From NCBI GenBank assembly GCA_030146505.1, contig JASLCO010000191.1:1-13007 (forward strand): 13,007 bases of DNA, read 5' to 3'. Both the position numbers and the translations under genes were made by a program. The notes beneath the pieces were generated by a model. The model was not told the DNA's origin. It saw only the letters and a program-made list of their open reading frames with translations, and did no database searches. This DNA comes from Moraxellaceae bacterium. Lineage in GTDB: Bacteria; Pseudomonadota; Gammaproteobacteria; Pseudomonadales; Moraxellaceae. Shown in pieces: positions 1 through 7,380 of the stretch (its first letter is position 1; each line of letters opens with the position of its first letter).

Positions 1-585
1 CCCGAGCAGGCGGTGAAGCATCCCAAGTGGTCCATGGGCCGCAAGATTTCCGTGGATTCGGCCACGCTCATGAACAAGGGGCTGGAGCTGATCGAAGCCT
101 GCTGGCTCTTCGGCATGAGTCCGGAGCGCGTGCAGGTGGTAGTGCATCCGGAGAGCATCATCCATTCGCTGGTGCAGTATGTGGATGGCTCCACCCTGGC
201 CCAGCTCGGCAATCCCGACATGCGCACGCCCATTGCCCTTGGCCTGGCCTGGCCGGATCGCATTCCGGCCGGCGTGAACGCGCTTGACCTCTTTGCCACC
301 GGCCAGCTCAATTTCGAGGCACCCGACGAGGCCCGTTTTCCGGCTCTGCGTCTGGCCCGCGAGGCCATGCAGGCGGGCGGTTCTGCGCCGGCCGTGCTGA
401 ATGCTGCCAATGAGGTGGCGGTGGAGGCCTTCCTCGACCGGAGGCTGGCTTTCACCGATATCCCGCGCGTGGTGGAGCAGACACTTACAGAATTGCCAAT
501 GATGGCGGCAGACGAGCTCTCCACAATCCTCGACGCTGATCGACTGGCGCGCCTTGCTGCGCAGCGCCAGCTGTCCAAACGCTGA
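1..585 (+). CDS. dxr: 1-deoxy-D-xylulose 5-phosphate reductoisomerase, 3' part (5' end outside window)
   Basis: This is the C-terminal half (194 residues visible, against about 398 in E. coli) of DXR (IspC). The enzyme uses NADPH to turn DXP into 2-C-methyl-D-erythritol 4-phosphate, the second step of the MEP isoprenoid pathway in the cytosol. The frame is open from base 1. Visible landmarks are the flexible-loop segment HPKWSMGRK (Trp and Met at visible residues 10 and 12, equivalent to E. coli W212/M214) and SVDSATLMNKGLE. In the latter, Asn25, Lys26 and Glu29 match the substrate ligands N227 and K228 and the metal ligand E231. Further on come HPESIIHSLV, GNPDMRTPIA and LNAANEVAVEAFL, all family hallmarks. 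The TGA stop lies 9 nt before rseP, so the two genes are probably co-transcribed. The upstream NADPH-binding half is not in the window. Identity is very secure. Confidence 0.98.
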   Translation, partial: PEQAVKHPKWSMGRKISVDSATLMNKGLELIEACWLFGMSPERVQVVVHPESIIHSLVQYVDGSTLAQLGNPDMRTPIALGLAWPDRIPAGVNALDLFATGQLNFEAPDEARFPALRLAREAMQAGGSAPAVLNAANEVAVEAFLDRRLAFTDIPRVVEQTLTELPMMAADELSTILDADRLARLAAQRQLSKR

Positions 586-594
586 GGGTGGTGC

Positions 595-1953
595 ATGAGT
601 TTCCTGCAGGTGGTGCTGGCTTTCCTGATCGTGCTGGGACCGCTCGTGGCCATACACGAGTTCGGCCACTTCTGGGTGGCGCGCCGTGTTGGCGTCAAGG
701 TGATGACCTTCTCCATCGGCTTTGGCCCCGCCCTGCTCAAGTGGACGGGCAAAAACGGAACGCAATACCAGCTGGCCGCCATTCCCCTGGGGGGCTATGT
801 GCGCATGGCAGACGAGCGTGAAGGTGAGGTGGCGCCGGAAGACCTGCCACATGCTTTCAATCGCCAGCCGGTGTGGGCACGCATGGCCATTGTCGCGGCG
901 GGTCCGCTGATCAATCTCGTGTTCGCGGTTTTCCTTTACTGGGTTCTTTTCCTGCAGGGTACGGAAACGCTCAAGCCCGTGATCGGCCGTGTGCTGCCGC
1001 AGACGCCGGCGGCAGTGGCCGGCATTGAAAGCGGTGATGAAATCCTGGCCATCGACGGCAAGACGGTGAAGGACTGGGAGGCCATCAATTACGCGCTGAT
1101 CGACCGCATGGGCGAGTCCGGCCAGCTCAAGCTGCGCCTGCAGCCCGAGGCGGGAGGCGAGCCGCGTGAACTTACCCTGGTGCTCAACCACTTCCTGAGC
1201 GGCAAGGAAGTCGATCCTTTCCGTGAACTGGGTTTCATTCCCTGGCAGCCGCCCTTGCAGCCCGTGATAGGCGAGGTGCTGGAGGGTGGCGCCGCTGCCC
1301 GTCAGGGCCTGCACAGTGGTGACCGCGTACTGGCCGTGGATGGCAAGCCGATAGCAACCTGGCAGGAATTTGTGGAAGTGGTGCGCCAGCAACCGGAGCA
1401 GACGCTGGAAGCCCGGGTGCAGCGTGGCGCTGATGTCGTGGTGCTCAAGCTCACCCCCACGGGAGAAAAAGACGAGCAGGGCATCGTGCGTGGCAAGCTC
1501 GGCATAGGCCTCAAGGAGCAGCCGGTCACCTATCCGGCCGGTTATCGCCGCACGGTGGAGTACGGCCCGCTGGAATCACTGGGGCTGGCCTTTGAAAAAA
1601 CCGGAAAACTGATTGCCTTCACGCTGGAGTCCATGGGCAAGATGTTGCAGGGGCTCATCAGTGTGAACAACTTGAGCGGCCCTATCACCATTGCTAAAGT
1701 GGCGGGCCAGTCGGCGGCCATGGGCTGGGAGTCCCTGCTCAGTTTCATGGCCCTGCTCAGTGTCAGCCTCGGGGTGCTCAATTTGCTGCCTGTGCCGGTG
1801 CTGGACGGCGGCCATCTGGTTTACCACGCGATTGAGGGGGTGCTCGGACGGCCTTTGTCCGAGCGGGTGCAGATGGTGGGTTTGCGCATCGGCATTGTCA
1901 TGCTGATGAGTCTCATGCTCCTGGCAATATTCAACGATTTAAGCCGTCTGTGA
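595..1953 (+). CDS. rseP: RseP, inner-membrane site-2 zinc metalloprotease
   Basis: This is a 452-residue intramembrane protease, close to E. coli RseP (450 aa). In that family it makes the second cut in anti-sigma factor RseA, releasing sigma-E, and clears remnant signal peptides. The zinc motif HEFGH is at residues 21-25 inside the first membrane segment. IPLGGYVRM (63-71) marks the membrane-reentrant hairpin region. A second membrane segment spans about 97-120. Two PDZ domains follow (about 125-205 and 222-310, each with a GxxSGD(E/R)(I/V)LA(I/V)DG core). Asn396 in NLLPVPVLDGG precedes the third zinc ligand, Asp404. The last membrane segment is about 428-447. The start is ATG 595, preceded by a GAGGGTGG purine stretch that overlaps the dxr stop. 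The gap to bamA is 19 nt. I saw no sigma-E type promoter in or before the gene. Nothing is missing. Confidence 0.97.
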   Translation: MSFLQVVLAFLIVLGPLVAIHEFGHFWVARRVGVKVMTFSIGFGPALLKWTGKNGTQYQLAAIPLGGYVRMADEREGEVAPEDLPHAFNRQPVWARMAIVAAGPLINLVFAVFLYWVLFLQGTETLKPVIGRVLPQTPAAVAGIESGDEILAIDGKTVKDWEAINYALIDRMGESGQLKLRLQPEAGGEPRELTLVLNHFLSGKEVDPFRELGFIPWQPPLQPVIGEVLEGGAAARQGLHSGDRVLAVDGKPIATWQEFVEVVRQQPEQTLEARVQRGADVVVLKLTPTGEKDEQGIVRGKLGIGLKEQPVTYPAGYRRTVEYGPLESLGLAFEKTGKLIAFTLESMGKMLQGLISVNNLSGPITIAKVAGQSAAMGWESLLSFMALLSVSLGVLNLLPVPVLDGGHLVYHAIEGVLGRPLSERVQMVGLRIGIVMLMSLMLLAIFNDLSRL

Positions 1954-1972
1954 GCGCGGAGTTCCCGTTTTG

Positions 1973-4360
1973 ATGAATTTTTCCTGGCGCCTGCCGCGCC
2001 TGACAGCGTTTTGCGTGGCAGCCGGTTTTTTTGCGTCTGCCAGTTGGGCTGACGACAGCAATTTCGTGATCCGCGACATACGCCTGGAGGGCCTGGCACG
2101 GCTTTCTGCCGCCAGTGTTTACGGCAGCCTGCCGCTCAGTGCCGGCGACAAGGCCGATGACCAGAAAATTGCCGATGCCGTGCGCACGCTGTTCAAGACC
2201 GGCAATTTCGAAGACATACAGATAGGCCGTGACGGCGACGTGCTGGTGCTGCAACTCACCGAACGCCCGACCATCGTCAGCATCGACATCAGCGGCAACA
2301 AGTCCATCGAAAAGGACAACCTGCTCAAGGGCCTGAAATCCGCGGGCCTGGCCGAAGGTGAAGTCTTCCAGCGCGCCACGCTGGACCATGTGAAGGGCGA
2401 ACTCGAGCGCCAGTACATTTCGCAGGGACGCTATGCCGCCAGCATTGATGTAGAAGCCAAGCCCAAGCCGCGCAACCGCGTTGCCCTGGACATCAAGATC
2501 AAGGAAGGCGAAGCCTCGAAAATCCAGAGCATCAGCTTCGTTGGCAACAAGGTCTACGACGACGACACCCTGCGCAAGGTCTTTGAGCTGCGCAAGAGCC
2601 ATTTCACGTCCTTCTTCAAGAACGACGACAAGTATTCCCGCGAGAAACTGTCCGGTGATCTGGAGCGTCTGCGTTCCTGGTACATGGACCGCGGCTATGT
2701 GAATTTCGCCATCAACTCCACCCAGGTGCGCCTGACGCCGGATAAAAAAGGCGTGTACGTGGACGTGAACATCAGTGAAGGCGAGCAGTTCAAGGTCGGC
2801 GAGGTGAAGATTGCCGGTGAGTTGCCAGTGCCGGAGGACATCCTCAAGCGCCTCATACTTATCCGCAAGGACGATATCTTTTCCCAGGCCGGCATCACCA
2901 ATACCAACAAGTTCATGACGCGCCGCCTCGGCAACGATGGTTACATCTTTGCCGAAGTGAACGGTGTGCCTGACATCCACAACGATACGCGCATTGCCGA
3001 TGTCACCTTTTTCGTGAATCCCGGCAAGCAGGCCTATGTGCGCCGCGTTACCTTCAAGGGCAACCAGAAGACCGACGACAATGTGATGCGGCGCGAAATG
3101 CGCCAGTACGAAGGCGCGATGGCGTCCAGTGAAAAGATAGACCTGTCCAAGCTGCGCCTGCAGCGCCTGGGCTTCTTCGAGGACGTGACCGTGGATACGC
3201 CCCGCGTGTCCGGTTCTTCCGACCAGGTGGACGTGAACGTGACGGTGAAGGAGCAGCCCTCCGGCTCCATCGGCGCCAGCGTCGGCTATTCGCAGGGTGC
3301 CGGCCTCATCTTCAGTGGCAATGTCAGCCAGAGCAATTTCCTCGGCACCGGCAACCGCTTTGCGCTGGGCCTGTCGCGTTCGGAAACCTATGACAGCTAC
3401 AACCTGTCTTTTGTCGATCCCTATTTCACGCTGGATGGTGTCAGCCGCGGCTACAACTTCTATTACCGCAAGACCAAGCTGGATTCGCGCAACGTCAGCA
3501 CCTACACCACCAGCGCCGAGGGTGCCAACATCAGCTTCGGTTATCCGATTGATGAAAACGAATCGGTGAATTTTTCCCTTGGCCTGGACAAGACCGAAGT
3601 CATCCTGGGTGCCGGTGGCCTGACCTCGGTTTATGTCACCGACTTCGTGAATGGCCACGGCAACAGCTACATGAGTTATACCGGCGGTCTTTCCTGGACG
3701 CGCAACACGCTGAACCGCGGCATGTTTGCCGACCGTGGTGCCTCGCAGAGCATCAGCCTGGACCTGGCGCTGCCCGGCAGCGACCTCACCTATTACAAGC
3801 TCAATTACGCCGGCCAGCTTTATGTGCCGATTTCCGGCCGCTGGGTGGGACGCCTGCATACTGATCTTGGCTACGGCGGCGGTTATGGCGATCTTGGCGT
3901 GCTGCCTTTCTACAAGAATTATTTTGCCGGTGGCTTTGGCTCCGTGCGTGGCTACAAGGACAACCGCATGGGGCCACGCAGTCCCTCCGCGGCCTTCGTG
4001 CCGCTTTCGCAGGGGGGGACCTGTGTGGTCACCATCAGCAATCCCTGTGTTGATGGCGATCCCGAAGTCGTGGGTGGCAATGTGCTGGTGGAGGGCGGTT
4101 TCGACCTGATCTTCCCGACCCCGTTTGCGGCTGACAACCGCCAGATCCGCACCCAGTTTTTCGTGGATGTCGGCAATGTCTATTCGACCTCGCTGTCCGG
4201 TTACAATCTTGCCCTGAGTGACCTGCGCGCCACGACGGGTGTCAGCCTGTCCTGGCTCACTGCCATAGGCCCGCTGGCATTCAGCCTGGCGCGAACGCTC
4301 AACGAGCAGCCCGGCGACGAAACCCAGGTGTTCCAGTTCTCCATCGGTCAGGGCTTCTGA
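1973..4360 (+). CDS. bamA: BamA, outer-membrane beta-barrel assembly factor
   Basis: This is a 795-residue Omp85-family protein, the essential core of the BAM complex that folds and inserts outer-membrane proteins. An N-terminal signal peptide ends near Ala26 (ASASWA then DD). Five POTRA domains follow (about 28-428), the last recognisable from YVRRVTFKGN near 355 to VKEQPSG near 426. A 16-strand barrel fills about 430-795. The loop-6 motif VRGY is at 658-661 (E. coli VRGF at 660-663). Cys684 and Cys692 in the same loop correspond to the disulfide pair of E. coli BamA. The chain ends FSIGQGF, with the terminal aromatic residue expected of a barrel protein. I chose ATG 1973 over the TTG directly before it (1970). 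The ribosome site is weak (GCGGA about 1956-1960). The gap to skp is 81 nt. Confidence 0.97.
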   Translation: MNFSWRLPRLTAFCVAAGFFASASWADDSNFVIRDIRLEGLARLSAASVYGSLPLSAGDKADDQKIADAVRTLFKTGNFEDIQIGRDGDVLVLQLTERPTIVSIDISGNKSIEKDNLLKGLKSAGLAEGEVFQRATLDHVKGELERQYISQGRYAASIDVEAKPKPRNRVALDIKIKEGEASKIQSISFVGNKVYDDDTLRKVFELRKSHFTSFFKNDDKYSREKLSGDLERLRSWYMDRGYVNFAINSTQVRLTPDKKGVYVDVNISEGEQFKVGEVKIAGELPVPEDILKRLILIRKDDIFSQAGITNTNKFMTRRLGNDGYIFAEVNGVPDIHNDTRIADVTFFVNPGKQAYVRRVTFKGNQKTDDNVMRREMRQYEGAMASSEKIDLSKLRLQRLGFFEDVTVDTPRVSGSSDQVDVNVTVKEQPSGSIGASVGYSQGAGLIFSGNVSQSNFLGTGNRFALGLSRSETYDSYNLSFVDPYFTLDGVSRGYNFYYRKTKLDSRNVSTYTTSAEGANISFGYPIDENESVNFSLGLDKTEVILGAGGLTSVYVTDFVNGHGNSYMSYTGGLSWTRNTLNRGMFADRGASQSISLDLALPGSDLTYYKLNYAGQLYVPISGRWVGRLHTDLGYGGGYGDLGVLPFYKNYFAGGFGSVRGYKDNRMGPRSPSAAFVPLSQGGTCVVTISNPCVDGDPEVVGGNVLVEGGFDLIFPTPFAADNRQIRTQFFVDVGNVYSTSLSGYNLALSDLRATTGVSLSWLTAIGPLAFSLARTLNEQPGDETQVFQFSIGQGF

Positions 4361-4441
4361 CCTGAAGAAATGAAGAAGCAGAAGTGCTGAACAAGGGAAT
4401 TATCAGAAACGGCCGGATGGCCCCAAACCGAGGATAGATTC
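4361..4441 (+). other. bamA-skp intergenic region with skp ribosome site
   Basis: This 81-nt spacer is purine-rich at its start. It holds a clear ribosome-binding site, AGGA at 4431-4434, 7 nt before the skp ATG. A six-codon reading frame (ATG 4370 to TGA 4390, peptide MKKQKC) lies just after the bamA stop; it has no convincing ribosome site. A short GGCC-GGAT-GGCC repeat at 4411-4422 is too small to be a terminator. I see no good sigma-70 or sigma-E promoter, so read-through from bamA is the simplest assumption. Confidence 0.6.
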
Positions 4442-4948
4442 ATGCGTCAACTTATGATGATTGCCGGCCTGGTCGCCGGCCTGGCCGCCGCTCCGGTGAT
4501 GGCTGCCGATCTCAAGATTGCCGTGGCCGACAGCCAGGCTGCCCTGATGGCCAGCGATGCTGCCAAGAAAGCCGTGGAAAAGCTGCAGGGTGAAATGAAG
4601 GTGCAGCGTGACCGCATGACCCAGCTCAAGACGGAAATCGAGGCGCTGGAAGCCAAGGCCCAGAAAGACGGCGCCATCATGACGGACAAGGACAAGCAGG
4701 CCTTGCAGAAGCAGGCCGAAGGCAAGTTCCAGGAGTACAACAATCTGGCGCAGACCGTGCAGAAGCGTACCCAGGAAGTGCAGAACGACCTGCTGCAGCG
4801 CATGATTCCCAAGATGGAAGCCGCCATCGAAGAAATCCAGAAGACCAGCAAGTACGACATCATCATTGAAAAGAAAAACGTGATTTTTGCGGACCCTGGC
4901 GTGGACCTGACCAAGAAGATCACGGAAAAGCTGAACGCCGCCAAGTAA
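4442..4948 (+). CDS. skp: Skp (OmpH family) periplasmic chaperone
   Basis: This 168-residue protein fits the Skp/OmpH family. Skp is a trimeric, jellyfish-shaped periplasmic chaperone that holds unfolded outer-membrane proteins on their way to BAM. A signal peptide with a hydrophobic core (LMMIAGLVAGLAAAPVMA) is probably cut after Ala21 or Ala22, leaving DLKIAVADSQAAL, the conserved start of the mature strand. The middle (about 40-130) is rich in Lys, Glu and Gln without Pro and has the heptad look of the helical tentacles. The C-terminal part (YDIIIEKKNVIFADPGVDLTKKI) is the returning strand and helix of the trimerisation body. It sits directly between bamA and lpxD, as in other Gammaproteobacteria, and its stop lies 9 nt before lpxD. 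The family is weakly conserved in sequence, so context adds much to the call. Confidence 0.94.
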   Translation: MRQLMMIAGLVAGLAAAPVMAADLKIAVADSQAALMASDAAKKAVEKLQGEMKVQRDRMTQLKTEIEALEAKAQKDGAIMTDKDKQALQKQAEGKFQEYNNLAQTVQKRTQEVQNDLLQRMIPKMEAAIEEIQKTSKYDIIIEKKNVIFADPGVDLTKKITEKLNAAK

Positions 4949-4957
4949 GCACCTTCT

Positions 4958-6001
4958 ATGACGTCCGCTTCGTCCTGGTCACTGGCTGACATTGCCGCAC
5001 GCGTCGGCGCCGAGTTGCGTGGCGAGGGTGCGTACCGCATTTCCGGCCTGCAGACGCTGGCAGCGGCCGGCCCCGAGCACATCAGCTTCCTGGCCAATCC
5101 GCTGTATCGCCCGGAACTGGCGAAAAGCGCTGCCGGTGCCGTCCTGCTGCGCCCGGCCGATGCTGAGGGCTTCAGCGGCAATGCGCTGATACTGGCCAAC
5201 CCCTATCTGGCCTATGCCCAGCTGGCGGCCCTGTTCGACCGCACGCCGCGGCCGGCGGCGGGCGTGCATGCGTCCGCCATTGTCAGCGCCTCTGCCCGCA
5301 TTGATGCCACGGCAGCCATCGGCCCGCGTGCCGTGATCGGTGACGAGGTGGAGATAGGACCAGGCACCGTCGTGGAGGCGGGGGCGGTGATACAGGACCG
5401 CACCCGCATCGGCCGTGACAGCCGCATACGTGCGAATGCCGTGATCTACCACGATTGCATGCTGGGCGACCGCGTCAACATCCATTCCGGCGCCATCATT
5501 GGTGGCGACGGTTTCGGCTTTGCCAATGACAGGGGCCGCTGGCGCAAGATTGCCCAGATCGGTCGTGTCGTCATCCATGACGATGTGGACATCGGTGCCA
5601 ACACCACGGTGGATCGCGGCGCCCTTGGCGATACCGAAATCCACGAAGGCGTGATCATCGACAACCAGGTACAGGTGGCGCACAACGTCGTCATCGGCTC
5701 CCATACCGCCATTGCCGCCTGCTGCGGCATTTCCGGCAGCACCCGCATCGGCGCGTATTGCGTGCTGGCCGGGGGTGTCGGCCTTGTCGGCCATATCGAG
5801 ATTGCCGACAAGGTGCAGATCACCGGCATGACCATGGTCACCAAATCCATCACCGAGCCCGGCAGCTATTCCTCCGGCACCGCCTTCGAGCCCAGCGAGC
5901 GCTGGAAGAAGACAGCGGTGCGCATCAAGCAACTGGATGAAATGGCGCGCCGCCTGCGCGAACTCGAGCGTGAAGTGCAGGCACGGAAGTTGCCGGACTG
6001 A
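4958..6001 (+). CDS. lpxD: UDP-3-O-(3-hydroxyacyl)glucosamine N-acyltransferase
   Basis: This 347-residue enzyme carries out the third step of lipid A synthesis: it transfers a 3-hydroxyacyl chain from ACP to the 2-amino group of UDP-3-O-acyl-glucosamine. An N-terminal uridine-binding domain (about 1-100, with NPYLAYAQLA) is followed by a left-handed beta-helix of hexapeptide repeats (about 105-310). A C-terminal helix (about 315-345, rich in Arg, Lys and Glu) follows and would bind ACP in the trimer. The catalytic His is His242 in QVQVAHNVVIG (E. coli H239). GDGFGFANDRGRW and ITEPGSYSSG are family signatures. The start ATG 4958 aligns well with family N-termini. It has no clear ribosome site, which suggests translational coupling to skp 9 nt upstream. 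The next gap (121 nt) is among the longest in the cluster. Confidence 0.97.
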   Translation: MTSASSWSLADIAARVGAELRGEGAYRISGLQTLAAAGPEHISFLANPLYRPELAKSAAGAVLLRPADAEGFSGNALILANPYLAYAQLAALFDRTPRPAAGVHASAIVSASARIDATAAIGPRAVIGDEVEIGPGTVVEAGAVIQDRTRIGRDSRIRANAVIYHDCMLGDRVNIHSGAIIGGDGFGFANDRGRWRKIAQIGRVVIHDDVDIGANTTVDRGALGDTEIHEGVIIDNQVQVAHNVVIGSHTAIAACCGISGSTRIGAYCVLAGGVGLVGHIEIADKVQITGMTMVTKSITEPGSYSSGTAFEPSERWKKTAVRIKQLDEMARRLRELEREVQARKLPD

Positions 6002-6027
6002 TTCTGGTTTTTCCCGCAAAATCAAGA

Positions 6028-6056
6028 CTGCACGATGCTGGCCCAGCCACTACAAT
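6028..6056 (+). promoter_or_regulatory. possible sigma-70 promoter upstream of fabZ
   Basis: TACAAT at 6051-6056 matches the -10 consensus at five of six bases. At 17 nt spacing, the -35 position (6028-6033, CTGCAC) matches only weakly (three of six). Transcription would begin near 6062-6064, placing the dyad at 6066-6096 at the very start of the message. The location in the 121-nt lpxD-fabZ gap makes an internal promoter plausible. It is a prediction from short motifs only. Confidence 0.3.
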
Positions 6057-6065
6057 TAGCCGGCT

Positions 6066-6096
6066 CCATGGTCGTGAACAATTGGTCACGGCATGG
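6066..6096 (+). repeat. 31-nt dyad (operator or hairpin) before fabZ
   Basis: The arms CCATG-GT-CGTGA (6066-6077) and TCACG-G-CATGG (6086-6096) pair in two blocks of five, with a small internal bulge and an 8-nt loop. As DNA, the centre 6073-6090 is an 18-bp palindrome (CGTGAACAATTGGTCACG) with only one mismatched pair. A short T-rich run (TCTTTT, 6098-6103) follows. It could be an operator, a 5' leader hairpin or a weak attenuator. The fabZ ribosome site GAGGA (6109-6113) lies just downstream and is not inside the dyad. Confidence 0.6.
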
Positions 6097-6122
6097 GTCT
6101 TTTATACCGAGGACCGTAATAC

Positions 6123-6560
6123 ATGATGGATATCCTTGAAATCCGCCAGTTCCTGCCTCACCGCTATCCCTTCCTGCTGGTGGATCGTGTCACCCAGATC
6201 GAGCCTGGCAAGCTCATCGTGGGCTACAAGAACGTCACGGCCAATGAAGAGTTTTTCAACGGCCATTTTCCTGAAAAGCCCATCATGCCGGGTGTGCTGA
6301 TCGTGGAGGCCATGGCGCAGATGGCCGGTATCCTGGGTTTCTATACCACCGGCAAGCGTCCCGCCGATGGCTATATCTACCTGTTCTGCGGTGCCGACAA
6401 TGTACGTTTCAAACGCCAGGTGGTACCGGGCGACCGTCTCGTGATCGAGGCCGATGCCGGTGCTTCCAAGCGCAATATCTATAAATTCAGCTGCCGTGCC
6501 AGCGTTGACGGCGAGCTGGCTGCCAGCGCCGACATCGTGGTTGCCGAGCAGAAAGTCTGA
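6123..6560 (+). CDS. fabZ: 3-hydroxyacyl-ACP dehydratase FabZ
   Basis: This 145-residue hot-dog fold enzyme dehydrates (3R)-hydroxyacyl-ACP to trans-2-enoyl-ACP in the fatty-acid elongation cycle. It starts with ILEIRQFLPHRYPFLLVDRV, the family's opening motif. The catalytic pair is His48 in FNGHFPEKPIMPG and Glu62 in VEAMAQMAG, 14 residues apart as in E. coli (H54/E68). RFKRQVVPGD closes the active-site region. Length fits the family (about 140-150). The start is ATG 6123, with GAGGA 9 nt upstream; an immediately following ATG at 6126 is an equally possible start. Its substrate is the same 3-hydroxyacyl-ACP that LpxA and LpxD consume, so this gene's level sets the balance between phospholipid and lipid A. 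The neighbouring lpxA begins 37 nt later. Confidence 0.97.
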   Translation: MMDILEIRQFLPHRYPFLLVDRVTQIEPGKLIVGYKNVTANEEFFNGHFPEKPIMPGVLIVEAMAQMAGILGFYTTGKRPADGYIYLFCGADNVRFKRQVVPGDRLVIEADAGASKRNIYKFSCRASVDGELAASADIVVAEQKV

Positions 6561-6578
6561 TTTCTTTTTTTCTTTTTC
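6561..6578 (+). promoter_or_regulatory. pyrimidine tract in the lpxA leader
   Basis: Eighteen consecutive pyrimidines, mostly T, follow directly on the fabZ stop codon. They end 19 nt before the lpxA GTG. A short inverted repeat CGGGA-T-TCCCG (6578-6588) comes next, then GGGGG as a crude ribosome site (6588-6592). U-rich leader tracts can bind ribosomal protein S1 and raise translation, which is my inference here. The T run precedes the repeat, so this is not a plus-strand intrinsic terminator. Confidence 0.4.
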
Positions 6579-6597
6579 GGGATTCCCGGGGGTTAGC

Positions 6598-7368
6598 GTG
6601 ATTCATCCCACCGCCATCATTGATCCCGCTGCTGTCCTTGCTGCCGATGTCGAAGTCGGCGCCTTCAGCATCATCGGCCCCGATGTGAAAATCGGGGCAG
6701 GGACGGTCATTGCCTCGCATGTGGTCATCAACGGCCATACCACCATCGGCGAGCGCAACCGCATTTTCCAGTTTGCCTCGGTGGGCGAGGCCAACCAGGA
6801 CAAGAAATACCGCGATGAACCCACGCGCGTGGAAATCGGCGATGACAACGTCATCCGCGAATACTGCAGCATCCATCGTGGCACGGTGCAGGACGTGGGC
6901 CTTACCCGCATCGGCAGCCGCAACCTGCTCATGACATCGGTACACATTGCGCATGATGTCATCATGGGCAGCGACAATATCGTGGCCACCGGCTCTGGGG
7001 TCTCCGGTCATGTGCATATCGGTGACCATGTCATCCTGGGTGGCATGACCGGCGTGCACCAGTTCTGCCATATCGGCTCGCATGCCATGACGGCCGGCTG
7101 CTCACTGGTGGTGAAGGACGTACCTGCCTATGTCATGGTGGGCGGCAACCCCAGCAAGGCCTTCGGCATGAATTTCGAAGGCATGCGCCGTCGTGGCTGG
7201 TCGGCTGAAACCATCAACACCCTCAAGCGCGCTTACCGCATCGTCTACCGTGATGGTCTTACGCTGGAAGTGGCGATTGCCGAAGCGGAAAAGCTCGTGG
7301 CCGAATGTCCGGAGGTGCAGCTTTTCATTGACTCCCTCAAGGACTCCACGCGCGGCATCGTGCGTTGA
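6598..7368 (+). CDS. lpxA: UDP-N-acetylglucosamine acyltransferase
   Basis: This 256-residue enzyme catalyses the first step of lipid A synthesis, moving a 3-hydroxyacyl chain from ACP to the 3-OH of UDP-GlcNAc. It starts at GTG 6598 (product M-IHPTAIIDP), matching family N-termini but six residues shorter than E. coli (262 aa). The hexapeptide beta-helix runs about 3-185 and a helical C-terminal domain follows. The catalytic His is His119 in HIAHD (E. coli H125). His138 and His154 (in GVHQFC) match H144 and H160. The acyl 'ruler' position is Gly167, like E. coli G173. GEANQDKKY and EPTRVEIGD are signatures. The reading frame stays open upstream into fabZ, but no family member begins there. 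The gap to lpxB is 12 nt. Confidence 0.96.
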   Translation: MIHPTAIIDPAAVLAADVEVGAFSIIGPDVKIGAGTVIASHVVINGHTTIGERNRIFQFASVGEANQDKKYRDEPTRVEIGDDNVIREYCSIHRGTVQDVGLTRIGSRNLLMTSVHIAHDVIMGSDNIVATGSGVSGHVHIGDHVILGGMTGVHQFCHIGSHAMTAGCSLVVKDVPAYVMVGGNPSKAFGMNFEGMRRRGWSAETINTLKRAYRIVYRDGLTLEVAIAEAEKLVAECPEVQLFIDSLKDSTRGIVR

Positions 7369-7380
7369 TCCGCCATCACC

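Noticed and set aside
1168..1198. Sigma-E-like promoter (TGAACTT ... TCCTGA) inside rseP
   Set aside because: The spacing between the two elements is 19 nt, too long for sigma-E, and the -35 lacks the full GGAACTT consensus. It lies in the coding region of PDZ1.
1931..3859. Antisense open frame of 642 codons opposite bamA
   Set aside because: It has the same codon-aligned register with bamA and the same explanation; it stops at the first aligned TCA (1931). No domain resembles a known protein.
4012..4018. Run of seven G in the bamA loop-6 region as a possible phase-variation tract
   Set aside because: BamA is essential, so an on/off switch is implausible, and seven G in a GC-rich gene is ordinary. 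The frame is intact through it.
4979..6025. Antisense frames opposite lpxD (and similar ones opposite lpxA, lpxB and rnhB)
   Set aside because: All are codon-aligned with the real genes and result from rarity of TTA, CTA and TCA codons. They have low-complexity His/Asp/Ala/Gly composition.
6454..6597. A longer LpxA starting inside fabZ
   Set aside because: The extra 48 residues come from the fabZ coding sequence read in another frame and from the pyrimidine tract. LpxA homology begins right after GTG 6598.
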